Below, piece after piece: positions 35,628-44,173 of a stretch of DNA of 51,547 nucleotides; position 1 is the stretch's first letter; each line of letters starts with the position of its first letter. Origin of the DNA: Clostridium sp. 1001271B_151109_B4 (GTDB lineage Bacteria; Bacillota; Clostridia; Clostridiales; Clostridiaceae). The notes beneath the pieces are model-generated. The model was given only the letters and a program-made list of their open reading frames with translations. It ran no database searches and was not told the origin of the DNA. A program made the position numbers and the translations under genes. The stretch lies in contig NZ_JADPBQ010000001.1 in NCBI RefSeq assembly GCF_015670405.1, positions 267,748-319,294 of the forward strand, written 5' to 3'.

Positions 35628-35732
35628 TTATACTTTTATTTTTATTAATGCTGTTATACCACCCTTAACAGCTGAATGGCTTTCTGTATCTGCTTGTGAC
35701 ATTTTAGCTCTTTTTAATAACAATCTTTATAA
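35628..35732 (-). pseudogene. Tiny unidentified 3' remnant below a MerR-type promoter
   Basis: A short open frame ends at 35628 and reads RAKMSQADTESHSAVKGGIT then ALIKIKV. It has no ribosome site at its ATG and a stop shortly upstream. It lies about 75 bases downstream of a MerR-type promoter on the same strand, so it is plausibly the leftover of a gene once driven by it. The family is not recognised. Confidence 0.35.
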
Positions 35733-35807
35733 TATCTCTCTTTACCTTTTTATCTGTAATTATTCTATATAAATTATAACTATTTATTATATTTTAAATA
35801 TGTCTTT

Positions 35808-35839
35808 ATATTAACATTTAAGTTAACTCTAAAGTCAAT
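35808..35839 (-). promoter_or_regulatory. MerR-type long-spacer promoter, copy 1
   Basis: On the minus strand TTGACT (35834-35839) and TAATAT (35808-35813) are separated by 20 bases containing the dyad TTAGAGTTAACTTTAA. The long spacer and central palindrome match promoters controlled by MerR-family activators. The same core recurs at 45935-45965 and 46687-46717. Only gene debris lies downstream. Confidence 0.55.
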
Positions 35840-35925
35840 GTTTTTTATCTTATATTAAAAAATAAAAATATAGTTATCATGGATATTAAATACTTAATAC
35901 TAAAGTAACTCTTAAAAAATTAAAT

Positions 35926-35968
35926 AAAAATAAAATCTAGAAATAGAATATTAATATCTACCTCTAGA
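35926..35968 (-). terminator. Terminator of the multicopper oxidase gene
   Basis: The stem TCTAGA..TAGAT/ATTCTA..TCTAGA is followed on the minus strand by TTTTATTTTTATTT. Confidence 0.6.
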
Positions 35969-36040
35969 CTATTTTAATATTAACTATAACTATTTCATTA
36001 AATTAAATACCTTTTTACTTATAATTGTTTTTATGTTTAA

Positions 36041-36937
36041 TTAATTAATATAATTTACTGTAGTAAACATTCCTCCAACGCCTGGAGCTCCATTATTTGT
36101 TACATGATGTGGCATATGACAATGCATTGGCCAAATTCCTGGATTCTTTGCAATAAATTCAATATCCCATGTTTCACCTGATGATACTAGTATTGTATTT
36201 TTATATATTTGAGTTTCTTTTTTTATAGGAAATCCATCAGCACCAACTACTTTAAATTCATGTCCATGCAAATGAATCGGATGATGATGCATTTGAATAT
36301 TTCCAAATCTGACTCTCACTATATCACCATAACAAACATCTAGTGGTTTTGTTTTAGGATAACATTTACCATTCATAGTAAAAAAATTGAACTCTGGCAT
36401 TTTAAAATTTAAATTATATATTCCTGGATTAATATCTGCCCACGGTAACTTATCTACAGCCCATTCCTGCAATAAAATTAAATAATCTTTATAATTCTTT
36501 CTTTTATCGTTCTTTGGGTCATTTACAATAAATCCACCTAATAATCCTGCATTATCTTGAACCATAACATTAACATGTGAGTGATACATATATGTTCCTG
36601 GTGGATTTAGTATTTTAAAATGGTAGTCAAAATAATCATTGGGCTCTATAAATGGCGTTGGCTCAATTCCCGGAACACCGTCCATATTATTTGGAACTTC
36701 TAACCCATGCCAATGCACACTAGTTTCTTGTGGTAATTTATTTATTACCCTTATACAAACATTATCACCTTTATTTACTATAATGGTAGGTCCAGGAACA
36801 GATCCATTATATCCCCATGCTTTAACAAAAAGCCCTTCTATAAGTTCAAGCTCCACTTCTTCAGCTATTAATGTAAAAACCTTTACTCCATTCTTATATT
36901 CATATTCTAAAGTTTCAATTCCAGGTGTAATAACCAT
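36041..36937 (-). CDS. Two-domain multicopper oxidase (small-laccase type)
   Basis: A 298-residue protein with two cupredoxin domains. All copper motifs are present: HWHG and YMYHSH in domain 1, HHHPIHLHGHEF and PMHCHMPHH with a later Met (GVGGM) in domain 2. These bind the type 1 copper and the trinuclear centre, so it should oxidise a substrate while reducing O2 to water. At about 300 residues it fits the two-domain class that works as a trimer. No signal peptide or Tat motif is seen, so it appears cytosolic. It is surprising in a presumed strict anaerobe; roles in oxygen removal or metal oxidation are guesses. AGGAG precedes the ATG. Confidence 0.85.
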   Translation of the reverse strand: MVITPGIETLEYEYKNGVKVFTLIAEEVELELIEGLFVKAWGYNGSVPGPTIIVNKGDNVCIRVINKLPQETSVHWHGLEVPNNMDGVPGIEPTPFIEPNDYFDYHFKILNPPGTYMYHSHVNVMVQDNAGLLGGFIVNDPKNDKRKNYKDYLILLQEWAVDKLPWADINPGIYNLNFKMPEFNFFTMNGKCYPKTKPLDVCYGDIVRVRFGNIQMHHHPIHLHGHEFKVVGADGFPIKKETQIYKNTILVSSGETWDIEFIAKNPGIWPMHCHMPHHVTNNGAPGVGGMFTTVNYIN

Positions 36938-37148
36938 TATATTCTCCTACTTATTATTAATACTATATTATATTTAAATAAGCTTCAAAAGACACAAGGT
37001 ATCTTTAATTGAAAAATTGTTATTCTCTATTTATTATTTTTAATCTTAAAAAGTTTTATATATTTGCTTATTAATTTTTATGTATTTTTTCTAATAATAT
37101 TGACATACTAATATAGAGGAAAAGATTCCAAAAGCTTCTTTTTCATAA

Positions 37149-37200
37149 AAAAGATAAAATACTAATGCATTGCTCTTATGTCATTAGTATTTTATCTTTT
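37149..37200 (-). terminator. Long-stem terminator, probably of the GH43-like remnant
   Basis: A 19-bp perfect stem (AAAAGATAAAATACTAATG and complement) with a 14-base loop and T-runs on both sides lies between two divergent genes. The only candidate it could terminate is the decayed frame at 37281-37436. Confidence 0.7.
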
Positions 37201-37280
37201 GCTTTTTTATTTAAAATATAGCTAAATGTAACCTGATTGAAAAATCATACTTTATATTATATTGAAGATAATTACTTGTA

Positions 37281-37436
37281 TTATTTATACATGCAATTAA
37301 AGAATGTAATATCAATACCTTTTAATATTAACTTATTTTTATCAAGTTTATAGTTTTCCTTATTAGGAATACGTAAATAACACCAATCTTTATCCCATTC
37401 AGTATTTTCAAATGAGTAAGAAACTTGAAACTTCAT
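37281..37436 (-). pseudogene. Short remnant resembling a GH43 beta-xylosidase C-terminus
   Basis: A 51-residue frame from ATG at 37436 to TAA at 37281 reads FQVSYSFENTEWDKDWCYLR, IPNKENYKLDKNKLILKG. The W..LR.P.....L....L.L.G spacing recalls the C-terminal concanavalin-like domain of GH43 enzymes. No ribosome site is present and a strong terminator stands downstream, so I read it as a 3' relic. The family call is weak. Confidence 0.35.
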
Positions 37437-37507
37437 TATTTTTTTGCTTTTATTCCAATACTTTGCTATACTTATGTGACTTTAATTAAATTAGTGAGGT
37501 GTTAAAA

Positions 37508-38158
37508 TTGAATAAAATTATTAATAATATAGGTAACTACTATGAAATAAAAGAAGGTGTTGCTTACATTATAGTATTAAAAAAAGATGGAACTGAGCTT
37601 ATAACTCAAATTGATCTTGAAGATTTAGAAAAGATAAAAAATATGGGAACTTGGTTTGCAGAATGGAATAAAGATTATAATAATTACATAGTGCAAAATA
37701 TTAGTTCAACAAAAAAGAATAAAAAATCTAAACCATTAAAACAAAGTCTTCAAAGTGTTATATTAAATGTAAATCCTAAAGCTCCTATTAGATATATTAA
37801 TGGTGATACATTAGATAATAGAAAGTGCAACTTAGAGATTTTTAATCAAAATACTATGAATGAATATGAGAAAAAAGATGGTGTTATTTCTATTATTTTA
37901 AAAGATAAGTTTGGTAAAAAAGAAGGTATTGCTTTAATATCTGAAGAAGATTTACCTCTTGTTATCAATGAAAAATATAGTTGGGTGCTACATAAATCAC
38001 ATAATAAAATATCTGTTGTAGCTAATACGCCTGAAGGAAGAATACATCTTGAAGACATTATTGTGCCAAGAGAAGAAAATCATAAGATTGAACATATAAA
38101 CAATAATCCTCTTGATAACAGAAAAATCAATTTAAACTTAATAAGTTTAGAAGAATAA
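37508..38158 (+). CDS. Protein with two tandem HNH-like (homing-type) domains
   Basis: A 216-residue protein built of two similar halves. Each half has a beta-rich part with a WF/W-containing strand (NMGTWFAEWNKDYNNYIVQN; EKYSWVLHKSHNKISVVANT) followed by an HNH-like motif: IRYINGDTLDNRKCNLEIFN in the first, IEHINNNPLDNRKINLNLIS in the second. Phage and homing HNH proteins read VDHINGNTLDNRRSNLR. The metal-site His is kept only in half 2; it is Tyr in half 1. So half 1 is probably non-catalytic and may bind DNA. GAGGTG lies about 7 bases before the TTG at 37508. It is a standalone gene. Confidence 0.65.
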   Translation: MNKIINNIGNYYEIKEGVAYIIVLKKDGTELITQIDLEDLEKIKNMGTWFAEWNKDYNNYIVQNISSTKKNKKSKPLKQSLQSVILNVNPKAPIRYINGDTLDNRKCNLEIFNQNTMNEYEKKDGVISIILKDKFGKKEGIALISEEDLPLVINEKYSWVLHKSHNKISVVANTPEGRIHLEDIIVPREENHKIEHINNNPLDNRKINLNLISLEE

Positions 38159-38172
38159 CTTATATAAGTATA

Positions 38173-38206
38173 GGCTATAGATAATTATATACACTTATCT
38201 ATAGCC
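38173..38206 (+). terminator. Hairpin terminator of the doubled HNH gene
   Basis: The 12-bp stem GGCTATAGATAA/TTATCTATAGCC lies just past the stop. The tail is AT-rich but lacks a clean T-run; it may serve the convergent MATE gene as well. Confidence 0.5.
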
Positions 38207-38232
38207 CATAAAATATTTATATGATATACATG

Positions 38233-39618
38233 TTAGTTTAAATTTATTTTATACTCTTTATATTCTTTATCTGCTTCTAATTTCATCATCTTTTTAGATA
38301 CCCATAAATATAAACCTATTGCTATCAAAATAGATAAGATATCTGCTACAGGCTGTGACCATGCAAGACCTGTTATTCCTAAAGCTTCTCTTAAAATAAA
38401 TAATGCAGGAATATATATAAGTCCTTGTCTACTTAAATTAATGATTAAAGATGAAACTGCTGCTCCCATAGCTTGTAACGCATTAGTTAATACATAGAAT
38501 ACTCCAAATAATGTACTTGTTGTAAGCAATATTCTTGAAAATTGTACAGAATAATCAAATGCACTAGGTTCAGTTAAAAATGCACTAACAATTGAGTTTG
38601 TAAACAAATAGCATAAACCTGTAAGTGTTAATCCAAGTATGAAAGAAAATATCAAAGAAAATTTCATTATTTTCTTAAACCTATCCCATGTATTAGCTCC
38701 AACACAATAACCTAATAATGGCTGAACTCCTTGCCCAATTCCCATTGAAATCATTCCTGTAATCATAGTTACTTTCATTGCAACTCCAATTCCAGCAAGT
38801 GCCATATCACCATATCCAGCCATAAGTCCATTCATTACAATTTGTGAAATGCTCATCATGACTGATGCAAGAGAAGCTGGAATACCTATAATTAAAACAC
38901 CACTACATATTTTATCTCTAATTGAAAAATCACTAATTTTTATACTAAGAGATGATTTTCCCTTAATGAAATAAATAATATAATATGCTGCTGCCGCTAA
39001 ATTACCAATAACAGTAGCTATTGCTGCACCCTTTATATTCCATCCAAATCCTAAAATCATAATTGGATCAAGGATAATATTAAGAAAATTCCCTATTAAT
39101 TGCCCCACCATAGCCTTATTGGCTTGACCTTCAGCACGTAAAATATTTGAATAACAATTTGAAATAAGTACAAAAGGACCACTTAAAGATACAATAATAA
39201 GATAACTTCTTGCAAAATCCCAAGTGTCACTACTTGCACCTATTAAAGAAAGAATTTGATCCATAAAAATTAAAAATACTAAAGACATTACAATACCAAC
39301 AATTACACATGACCACATACAAAAAGAACATACTTTTTTAGCATATTCATTACGGCCTTCTCCTAAAGCACGAGAAATTACCGATGTACCACCAATGCCA
39401 AAAACTGTACCTACAGCCATAAACATTAGAAATACTGGTGTTGCAAGAGAAACTGCTGCAACTTGATAAGCATCATGCGTTTGGCCAATAAAAAAAGTAT
39501 CTGCCAAATTATAAATAAGAACCATTAACATTGCTATCATAGCTGGAATAGCATTCTTAATTACCGCTTTTGATACCGGCATTGAATTAAATGCCTCTAA
39601 AGAGTTATTGTTTTCCAT
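38233..39618 (-). CDS. MATE family efflux transporter controlled by MarR
   Basis: A 461-residue MATE protein with 12 helices. The N-half has PVSKAVIKNAIPAMIAMLMV, YNLADTFFIGQ and GIGGTSVISRALG; the C-half has GIPASLASVMMSISQIVMNG and GIGQGVQPLLGYCVGA. It is of the DinF/NorM-like bacterial type and should export cationic compounds with Na+ or H+. GGAGGGATT precedes the ATG at 39618, so the upstream start at 39645 (which lies inside the operator) is rejected. A 16-base perfect palindrome overlaps its promoter region just upstream, and the marR gene is next. Induction by a MarR ligand is likely. Confidence 0.88.
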   Translation of the reverse strand: MENNNSLEAFNSMPVSKAVIKNAIPAMIAMLMVLIYNLADTFFIGQTHDAYQVAAVSLATPVFLMFMAVGTVFGIGGTSVISRALGEGRNEYAKKVCSFCMWSCVIVGIVMSLVFLIFMDQILSLIGASSDTWDFARSYLIIVSLSGPFVLISNCYSNILRAEGQANKAMVGQLIGNFLNIILDPIMILGFGWNIKGAAIATVIGNLAAAAYYIIYFIKGKSSLSIKISDFSIRDKICSGVLIIGIPASLASVMMSISQIVMNGLMAGYGDMALAGIGVAMKVTMITGMISMGIGQGVQPLLGYCVGANTWDRFKKIMKFSLIFSFILGLTLTGLCYLFTNSIVSAFLTEPSAFDYSVQFSRILLTTSTLFGVFYVLTNALQAMGAAVSSLIINLSRQGLIYIPALFILREALGITGLAWSQPVADILSILIAIGLYLWVSKKMMKLEADKEYKEYKINLN

Positions 39619-39636
39619 TATAATCCCTCCAAATTT

Positions 39637-39652
39637 CAATCGCATGCGATTG
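39637..39652. promoter_or_regulatory. MarR operator 1 (between marR and the MATE gene)
   Basis: CAATCGCATGCGATTG is a perfect 16-base palindrome located directly downstream of a TATAAT-like -10 (minus strand) and about 20 bases before the MATE start. A 13/16 match stands upstream of marR at 40172-40187. Position and symmetry fit a MarR repressor site. Confidence 0.7.
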
Positions 39653-39667
39653 ATTATATTTTATTAT

Positions 39668-39693
39668 ATGCTCGTTTTTATAAAAACGAGCAT
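39668..39693 (-). terminator. Hairpin after marR
   Basis: The palindromic stem ATGCTCGTTTTT/AAAAACGAGCAT begins right after the marR stop. The T-tail is weak on the minus strand, so it may be a partial terminator that lets some transcription into the MATE gene. Confidence 0.5.
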
Positions 39694-39694
39694 T

Positions 39695-40120
39695 TTATTT
39701 TAAAGTATTATTAACTTTTTCTAGTAAATCCTTAAATAGTACTTGTTCTATTTCTGTTAAATTAGATAAAAGAAATGTTTCAGTTTTTAACATAGAATCT
39801 TCAGCTTCTTTACAGCATTGTTCACCTAGTTCTGTAATTCTAACATATTTAATTCTTTTATCAGTATCATCAATATAGCTTGTTACAAGATTTTTTTGTT
39901 CTAATCTTGAAATAATCCCTACTGTAGTAGATTGTGCAAGATGCAGTATTTTTTCTAGTTCTTTAAATGTTACTTTCTTTTCTTCAGTATTATTTATACT
40001 AAGCAATGCTGACACTTGTACAAGAGTTAATCCTTTTTCCTTTAAATCTTTATTTGACATTTTTTCTAATGAATTGTGTATTTGCCTAATTAACATCCCA
40101 CAAGTATTATCTATATTCAA
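39695..40120 (-). CDS. MarR family transcriptional regulator
   Basis: A 141-residue winged-helix regulator. The body has LTLVQVSALLSINN, the DNA-reading region HLAQSTTVGIISRLEQKNLV and the wing DDTDKRIKYVRITELGEQCC, all typical of MarR. The MATE gene lies directly downstream in the same direction. Palindromic operators lie before both genes, so it very probably represses itself and the exporter until a ligand binds. A GGAGGG site precedes the ATG at 40120. Confidence 0.9.
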   Translation of the reverse strand: MNIDNTCGMLIRQIHNSLEKMSNKDLKEKGLTLVQVSALLSINNTEEKKVTFKELEKILHLAQSTTVGIISRLEQKNLVTSYIDDTDKRIKYVRITELGEQCCKEAEDSMLKTETFLLSNLTEIEQVLFKDLLEKVNNTLK

Positions 40121-40171
40121 TTATATCCCTCCAATCTACATACATAGTATACTCTTTAAAATTATGAAAGT

Positions 40172-40187
40172 AAATAGTATGCGATTG
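40172..40187. promoter_or_regulatory. MarR operator 2 (upstream of marR)
   Basis: AAATAGTATGCGATTG matches the perfect palindrome at 39637-39652 at 13 of 16 positions, with the right half intact. It lies about 50 bases before marR and should allow autoregulation. Confidence 0.6.
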
Positions 40188-40211
40188 AATTTTAATAATA
40201 AGTTTATAATA

Positions 40212-40868
40212 TTATTTATTGCCTTTTATTTTTAAATACCTTTCTAAACCATTTTTTCTTAATTTACAAGCTGGACACTCTCCACATCCATCACCTATTA
40301 TTCCATTATAACAAGTAAGAGTTTTTTCTCTAATATAATCTAATTTTCCAAAGCTATCTGCAAGTTCCCAAGTTTGTGCCTTATCTATCCACATTAAAGG
40401 AGTATGAACTACAAAATCATAATCCATAGCTAAATTAAGTGTCACATTAAGTGATTTAATAAATACATCTCTACAATCGGGATATCCGCTAAAATCTGTT
40501 TCACATACACCTGTTACAATATGTTTTGCACCCTTTACTTTTGCTAAAACTGCAGCAAAAGTTAAAAATAACATATTACGCCCTTCAACAAAAGTAGATG
40601 GCAACTCTTTACCTTCTCCTTCTTTTATTTCTATATCATTACGAGTAAGAGCATTTGGAGCTAATTGATTTAATAAATCCATATTTAAAATATGATGTTC
40701 TACCCCTAATTCCTTTGCAATATTTTTTGCACATTCAATTTCTAAGCTATGCCTCTGATTATAATTAAAAGTAACTGCTATTACTTCATCACACTCTTTA
40801 AGTGCCCAAAATAAACATGTTGTAGAATCTTGCCCTCCACTAAATACAACTACTGCTTTCTTATTCAT
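40212..40868 (-). CDS. queC: 7-cyano-7-deazaguanine (preQ0) synthase QueC
   Basis: A 218-residue PP-loop enzyme: [14 protein letters not shown] near the start, [39 protein letters not shown], and a C-terminal zinc site formed by LTCYNG and [13 protein letters not shown]. It converts 7-carboxy-7-deazaguanine to preQ0 with ATP and ammonia, a step to queuosine in tRNA. queD, queE and queF are not in the window. AGGAGTGAT precedes the ATG at 40868. Its leader has a promoter, a structured element and a strong terminator, suggesting riboswitch control. Confidence 0.92.
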   Translation of the reverse strand: MNKKAVVVFSGGQDSTTCLFWALKECDEVIAVTFNYNQRHSLEIECAKNIAKELGVEHHILNMDLLNQLAPNALTRNDIEIKEGEGKELPSTFVEGRNMLFLTFAAVLAKVKGAKHIVTGVCETDFSGYPDCRDVFIKSLNVTLNLAMDYDFVVHTPLMWIDKAQTWELADSFGKLDYIREKTLTCYNGIIGDGCGECPACKLRKNGLERYLKIKGNK

Positions 40869-40910
40869 ACTTATCACTCCTATTTAATATTTTTAGGCCT
40901 TATTTTATTA

Positions 40911-40961
40911 AATAAAAAAGGTTTATTTTATTACACAAACTAGCATAATAAAATAAACCTT
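40911..40961 (-). terminator. Leader terminator ahead of queC
   Basis: The 15-16 bp stem AAGGTTTATTTTATTA/TAATAAAATAAACCTT with a 12-base loop and a T-rich tail stands between the queC promoter and the start codon on the minus strand. It would stop transcription before queC unless prevented, as in riboswitch platforms. Confidence 0.7.
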
Positions 40962-40990
40962 AACTTTTTAATCTATTTAATATTTCTTCG

Positions 40991-41032
40991 CCTAGTTTTT
41001 TTTAAGGACAGGATGGTCTTAATGAACTGTCC
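40991..41032 (-). ncRNA. Candidate preQ1-I-like riboswitch in the queC leader
   Basis: Minus strand: a stem GGACAG/CTGTCC whose loop starts TTC, followed by the A-rich tail TTAAAAAAAACTAGG. The stem, TTC loop start and AAAAAACTAGG tail match preQ1-I aptamers. The pseudoknot partner of CTAG expected in the loop is not seen (ATTAAG stands there), so this may be a variant, a decayed aptamer or a chance match. The strong leader terminator and queC itself support the idea. Confidence 0.4.
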
Positions 41033-41035
41033 ATA

Positions 41036-41323
41036 TTAAGTTTTTTCATCTTTTAGTATAATATACCCTGTAATATTTTTCAAATATTTATACAGTAATT
41101 TTATTAGTTCAGTCTTTTTAAATATATCTTTTAATGTTAAACTACTTAAATCTAATTTATCCATACCTAGGCACGTTTTATCATCATCACTTAAAATACG
41201 CATGTCATATTAGGCTCTACTTACTTTATCAAATTTCATTAATCCATATACAGCCATCATTGCACTTCTTACAGAATATTCTAAAGTAAATCCACAATCA
41301 TTAGCTACCTCTTTTATATTTAC
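41036..41323 (-). pseudogene. Unidentified degraded frame upstream of queC
   Basis: The minus strand reads VNIKEVANDCGFTLEYSVRS, AMMAVYGLMKFDKVSRA, a TAA at 41210-41212, then YDMRILSDDDKTCLGMDKLD and KDIFKKTELIKLLYKYLK up to a stop at 41036. The composition is protein-like over about 95 codons with only one internal stop and no start. I do not recognise the family. The queC promoter lies within its last 20 codons, so the old gene has been overwritten by regulatory use. Confidence 0.5.
41055..41083 (-). promoter_or_regulatory. Promoter of queC leader
   Basis: On the minus strand TTGAAA (41078-41083) and TATACT (41055-41060) are separated by exactly 17 bases. Transcription would begin near 41048, just before the candidate aptamer. 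Confidence 0.6.
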
Positions 41324-41406
41324 TCTTTACTTCAAATTAATATTAATTAAGTTTAAGATCATTATTTTTATATAATATAGTTTGCAAATTAAAAGTAATG
41401 TAATGC

Positions 41407-41434
41407 AAAAAGGAACTACTTAAAAAGTAGTTCC
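41407..41434 (-). terminator. Terminator of the zinc-ribbon gene
   Basis: The stem GGAACTACTT/AAGTAGTTCC is followed on the minus strand by TTTTT, 16 bases past the stop. Confidence 0.75.
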
Positions 41435-41449
41435 CTAAACTTAATAGAA

Positions 41450-41605
41450 TTATCTTCTATTTTGTTGTTCTTTCTTAGCTCTTCTACAAGCAACACATCT
41501 TGTTGGTTCGTTAGTGAATCCTTTTTCTTTGTAGAATTCTTGTTCTCCAGTAGTGAATACGAATTCAGAACCACAATCTCTGCATACTAAAGTCTTATCA
41601 GTCAT
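41450..41605 (-). CDS. Small zinc-ribbon protein (zf-trcl type)
   Basis: A 51-residue protein, MTDKTLVCRDCGSEFVFTTG at the start, then EQEFYKEKGFTNEPTRC and VACRRAKKEQQNRR. Two CxxC pairs (CRDC and CVAC) form a zinc ribbon; this sequence is typical of the small conserved 'probable zinc-ribbon domain' proteins of clostridia. The basic tail suggests nucleic acid contact. AAGGAGG lies about 11 bases before the ATG at 41605. Codons are unusually regular for the region, consistent with good expression. Function is unknown. Confidence 0.9.
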   Translation of the reverse strand: MTDKTLVCRDCGSEFVFTTGEQEFYKEKGFTNEPTRCVACRRAKKEQQNRR

Positions 41606-41754
41606 ATAAATTTCCTCCTTTTCAAAGACAAATACATTTAATAATATAAGCTTCTAAGTAAGTAGAAATTTACATACATATATATATTAACATCTTTATT
41701 TTTCTTGGCTATGTTTATTATTTTACCATACTAAATTAAAATTGCAAGAGTTTT

Positions 41755-42261
41755 TTAATTATTATTTGAAAATACATCCAAATGTCCATCTAAAAATTCA
41801 TTTGCCTCTTCAATACTCATCCCTTTAACTTGAGATATTTCTTGTACTACAAAGCCTCTCGTTGAATTTAATGTTTGAGTTTCACTTGAATTTGCATTTC
41901 CACAGTTTTTAACTTGCGTTAAATTACAAACTACACTTAAATAATCGTCGAAAGTTCCACTTTTAACTTTCTTATTATTATTTTCTTCTCTTTCTCTTTT
42001 GACAGACTTTTGTAGATTATCAACTTCTTCAGTATAATTAGCTATATCCTTAAGACTATTATCAATCTCTGCTGAATCACTAACTAATCTAATATTAGCA
42101 TTTTCAAATCTGCTAGCTGGTAATTTTAGCTTCATAGTACTATTTACTATCTCGATTTCATAAAAGTTTTGTTTTTCACCTTTAAATTCACCTTCTTCGA
42201 TAGATGATATAATACCAACACCTTGACCTGGGTAAACAATTTCGTCCCCTACTTTGAACAT
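41755..42261 (-). CDS. CarD/CdnL family transcription regulator
   Basis: A 168-residue protein. Residues 1-60 form the RNA polymerase-interacting CarD_TRCF domain (FKVGDEIVYPGQGVGIISSI). The rest, predicted helical with an EEVDNLQKSVKREREENNNK stretch, is the C-terminal domain, more divergent than in CdnL. CarD proteins bind the RNA polymerase beta subunit and stabilise the open promoter complex. AAGGAGG stands 7 bases before the ATG. It lies alone between the zinc-ribbon gene and selO. Confidence 0.85.
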   Translation of the reverse strand: MFKVGDEIVYPGQGVGIISSIEEGEFKGEKQNFYEIEIVNSTMKLKLPASRFENANIRLVSDSAEIDNSLKDIANYTEEVDNLQKSVKREREENNNKKVKSGTFDDYLSVVCNLTQVKNCGNANSSETQTLNSTRGFVVQEISQVKGMSIEEANEFLDGHLDVFSNNN

Positions 42262-42374
42262 ATAATTACCTCCTTATATGTTTATCTTTTTATTATACCA
42301 TACTTTATCGACTTAAAGTGACTTTTTTGAAACTTTATATCTAACAATTATTGGATTCACATTTTACGATAGAA

Positions 42375-42413
42375 TAAAAAATTAATCCTGTATTTTTTAT
42401 CTACAGGATTAAT
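42375..42413 (-). terminator. Terminator of selO
   Basis: The stem ATTAATCCTGTA/TACAGGATTAAT is followed by TTTTTTATTC on the minus strand. Confidence 0.75.
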
Positions 42414-42435
42414 TTCTTAACTTATTCTTTAAGAG

Positions 42436-43899
42436 CTACGTACCACAATATGTTTTATAAGAACAAGATGATACTTCAGGTATTTTGGAATACTCATTAT
42501 TTATATTTGAATAATCATATGGATTCTTAAGAACTTCTAAAAAGTTATTAATAATACTATAGTCATTATTATTTACTGCCGCCTTTATTCCTTTCTCTAC
42601 AATATAATTTCTTGGTATTATTGTTGGATTGTTTGATTGCATAAGCTTTTTAATTTCATCTCTAGATTTATTTTGTTTAGCTAATCTGGCTTGCCATGAT
42701 TCATACCACTTTTTAAACTCATCACTTTTAAAAATACTCATTTCTTCTAAACTACCTAATGTTAGATTTAAAAAAGTATTTGTGTAATCTGCTTTATAAG
42801 TATTTATTATAGTTAAAAGTGATAAAATTAAATTTTCATCTTCCTCTTCTTTATTAAATAATCCAAGCTTTCCTCTCATTCCATTATAATAATACTCATT
42901 ATATAACTTTCCATAATTTGATAATGCATCTTCAGCTATTTTAATTGCATTATCTATATCAGCATCTAGTAATGGTAGTAAACTTTCTGCAAATCTAGTT
43001 AAATTCCAAGCACCAATTTTAGGCTGATTTCCATAAGCATATCTTCCATTAGTATCAATAGAACTAAATACTGTATTTATATCATATGAATCCATAAATG
43101 CACATGGACCATAATCTATGGTTTCTCCACTTATTGTCATATTATCAGTATTCATAACACCATGAATAAATCCAACTAGCTGCCATTTTGAAATAAGCTT
43201 TGCTTGATTATTTATAACCTCTTTAAGAAGATGTAAGTAAGGATTCTCTTCATACTTATCTTTTTTGAAGTGTCTATTTAAAGTATAATCGGCTAGTTTT
43301 TTAAGATCTTCAACATCTCCAAAATTTCTTGCAAATTGAAATGTTCCAACTCGTATATGACTTTTTGCTATACGTACTAATAATGCCCCTTCTAAAATTT
43401 CTTCTCTTATTACATTTTCACCCGTAGAAAAAACTGCTAAACTACGAGTTGTTGGAATTTTAAGACCATACATACCTTCGCTTATTATATACTCTCTAAG
43501 CATTGGTCCTAAAGCTGCTTTTCCATCTCCACCTCTTGAATATTTAGTTTTTCCTGCTCCTTTAAGTTGAATATCAAATCTTTGTCCATTTCTTGATATA
43601 AATTCACCTAAAAGTATAGCTCTACCATCTCCAAGCATTGTAAAGTGTCCAAATTGATGCCCTGCATAGGCTTGTGCTATAGGTGTACTCCCATCTAAAA
43701 GTTTATTTCCTAATAGGAATTGTATTCCTTCATCACTATTTAAAAACTTTAAATCTAACCCTAAATCTTCTGCTAACTCTTCATTAAATTCTACTAATTT
43801 AGGATTTAATATATCTTGAGGAATTTCTTTTGAATAAAATATATTTGGCAATTCACAGTATGTATTTTCTAATTTTAAATTTTTGTTATCCTGTGTCAT
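42436..43899 (-). CDS. selO: Protein adenylyltransferase SelO (YdiU family)
   Basis: A 487-residue pseudokinase-fold enzyme that moves AMP from ATP to protein hydroxyls. Hallmarks: [80 protein letters not shown] with DYGPCAFMD. The protein ends in TYCGT, the Cys that corresponds to the selenocysteine near the end of human SELENOO. It is linked to redox stress in other organisms. AGGAGAT precedes the ATG. Length is normal; no neighbours share the pathway. Confidence 0.93.
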   Translation of the reverse strand: MTQDNKNLKLENTYCELPNIFYSKEIPQDILNPKLVEFNEELAEDLGLDLKFLNSDEGIQFLLGNKLLDGSTPIAQAYAGHQFGHFTMLGDGRAILLGEFISRNGQRFDIQLKGAGKTKYSRGGDGKAALGPMLREYIISEGMYGLKIPTTRSLAVFSTGENVIREEILEGALLVRIAKSHIRVGTFQFARNFGDVEDLKKLADYTLNRHFKKDKYEENPYLHLLKEVINNQAKLISKWQLVGFIHGVMNTDNMTISGETIDYGPCAFMDSYDINTVFSSIDTNGRYAYGNQPKIGAWNLTRFAESLLPLLDADIDNAIKIAEDALSNYGKLYNEYYYNGMRGKLGLFNKEEEDENLILSLLTIINTYKADYTNTFLNLTLGSLEEMSIFKSDEFKKWYESWQARLAKQNKSRDEIKKLMQSNNPTIIPRNYIVEKGIKAAVNNNDYSIINNFLEVLKNPYDYSNINNEYSKIPEVSSCSYKTYCGT

Positions 43900-44060
43900 T
43901 ATATCTCCTTTTTTTATTTTTCTTTATTTTATCATTATTTAATATTAGTATTTTGTATTATTTTAATAAATATTCATTAGTTGATACAGTATGTATATTT
44001 AGTAATTGAAAATTACTAAGTGATATAAAATAAATTAGAAGGACATTTAATATAAATTAC

Positions 44061-44106
44061 GGGACAGTATATATATTGCTATGAAAACAACTCTATCTAC
44101 TGTCCC
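44061..44106. other. Hairpin with a GC-rich 9-bp stem in a long intergenic region
   Basis: GGGACAGTA at 44061-44069 pairs perfectly with TACTGTCCC at 44098-44106 around a 28-base loop. There is no T-run and no intact gene nearby. It could be an old terminator, a mobile-element end or an RNA structure; I cannot tell. Confidence 0.35.
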
Positions 44107-44173
44107 CCAAATCCCACCGACTTAGCTACTGGAAATTCATTTTTATCCATATATTATCTACTTATATTTACAC

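Noticed and set aside
37100..37200. Possible small RNA between divergent genes (TTGACA at 37100 and a strong terminator)
   Set aside because: No -10 element sits at the correct distance from the TTGACA. The terminator is better explained as the end of the decayed frame at 37281-37436 on the minus strand.
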